A stretch of 5,973 bases of DNA, from positions 1 to 5,973 of the forward strand of contig CALETL010000124.1 in the NCBI GenBank assembly GCA_937920485.1, written 5' to 3'. Below are positions 5,411 to 5,973 of the stretch, in pieces (the stretch's first letter is position 1; every line of letters starts with the position of its first letter). The notes beneath the pieces were generated by a model that saw nothing but the letters and a program-made list of their open reading frames with translations, searched no databases and was not told the origin of the DNA. A program made the position numbers and the translations under genes. The DNA is from an uncultured Phycisphaerae bacterium. Lineage in GTDB: Bacteria; Planctomycetota; Phycisphaerae; Sedimentisphaerales; Anaerohalosphaeraceae.

Positions 5411-5973
5411 TCAAAGCACAAAATAAAAAAATGCGAAAGCTGCCGGGGCGGTTGCCAGCGGCGAATCGATCACATCCAGAATACCGCCAAAACCCGGAAT
5501 ACTCGAAGACGAATCCTTCGACGCGGCATCCCGCTTGATCATCGATTCGACCAAGTCACCCATCTGCCCCAGGACGCCGAAAACGGCTCCAAAGCAAACG
5601 GCCCACAAAATAGGCATTATATCACAAAAATGCGAAAATCCCAAAGAAACCAACGTTCCGAACAGCATCGCTCCGGCCAGACCTTCCCATGTCTTACCCG
5701 GGCTGATCTTCGGGCACATTTTATGCTTTCCGAACAGTCGTCCAAGCGTGTAAGCCCCTATATCAGAACCTTTTACGGTAAATATAAACATCAACAGAAC
5801 CCACGGCCCCAATCCGATTCGTATTCCAAGAACAAACATACTCAACAAGCCAAGGTACATGATAGAAAAAAAACTCGCCGAAACATTGCGGATAGTTCCT
5901 TCTGTGCCGAATTTTAATGCCTGAACTACGAATAATGCCAGAAACGAAAAAGGTGGAATCAAAAGAAGGCACA
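5411..5973 (-). CDS. cdsA: Phosphatidate cytidylyltransferase (CDP-diglyceride synthase), C-terminal part; 5' end off the right edge
   Basis: CdsA is an integral membrane enzyme making CDP-diacylglycerol from phosphatidic acid and CTP, the precursor of all major bacterial phospholipids. The reading frame runs without a stop to the window edge, giving 186 visible residues; full enzymes have about 260-310, so roughly the first third is missing. A TTG at 5962 is in frame, but the codons before it stay open, so it is not taken as the start. Several hydrophobic segments are visible. The family blocks are KGSDIGAYTLGRLFGKH, then ISPGKTWEG, then the C-terminal CdsA signature at about 5465-5545 (SMIKRD-x3-KDSSSSIPGFGGILDVIDS). 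Two signature positions differ from the PROSITE-style consensus as I recall it (PGHGG to PGFGG, and LDR to LDV); the acidic residues are kept. It is the most upstream gene of the run visible here and lies 12 nt before phoH. Confidence 0.93.
   Translation of the reverse strand, partial: CLLLIPPFSFLALFVVQALKFGTEGTIRNVSASFFSIMYLGLLSMFVLGIRIGLGPWVLLMFIFTVKGSDIGAYTLGRLFGKHKMCPKISPGKTWEGLAGAMLFGTLVSLGFSHFCDIMPILWAVCFGAVFGVLGQMGDLVESMIKRDAASKDSSSSIPGFGGILDVIDSPLATAPAAFAFFYFVL

Noticed and set aside
5381..5917. 178-residue plus-strand open frame
   Set aside because: It lies antisense over cdsA, is Arg/Ser/Gln-rich with no family resemblance, and cdsA on the other strand is clearly coding.

Overview
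The window is one tightly packed minus-strand gene run of chromosomal housekeeping type, with the end of one unrelated AT-rich plus-strand gene at the left edge. In transcription order (right to left) the run reads cdsA (5' part off the right edge), phoH/ybeZ, a 7TM-HD phosphodiesterase of the PgpH family, ybeY, a DUF21/CBS/CorC-type membrane protein, and recO. Junctions are: 12-nt gap, 4-nt overlap (or 2-nt gap), 1-nt gap, 10-nt gap, 11-nt overlap. There is no room for internal terminators and I see no internal promoter, so this looks like one translationally coupled operon whose promoter lies right of the window. No stretch over 300 bases lacks a gene. I see no tRNA, rRNA, CRISPR array, transposase or attachment site.

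The genes share themes. CdsA makes CDP-diacylglycerol for phospholipid synthesis. PhoH and YbeY are the RNA-linked ATPase and the rRNA-processing endonuclease that travel together in many bacteria. The PgpH-like protein probably degrades cyclic di-AMP at the membrane. The CBS/CorC protein is usually tied to Mg2+ or ion homeostasis, and RecO loads RecA during gap repair. The order combines two known neighbourhoods: phoH-pgpH-ybeY...recO as in Bacillus, and ybeZ-ybeY-corC as in E. coli.

Taxonomy is an inference. Moderate G+C (about 55% in a sampled line of the operon), TTG and GTG starts with good Shine-Dalgarno sites, a CdsA ending in PGFGG-LDVIDS, and a GTAGGGTGGGC/GCCCAC palindrome all fit Planctomycetota (Phycisphaerae-like) best, but other Gram-negative-type phyla are not excluded.

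No wholly new system is evident. The points most worth a second look are: a REP-like palindrome apparently domesticated in frame between the two cysteine pairs of RecO; a PgpH-like protein with no extracellular sensor domain; a DUF21 domain that seems to have lost its usual ion-site motifs; an Asp in place of the third metal-binding His of YbeY; and the AT-rich partial gene whose stop codon directly abuts that of recO.
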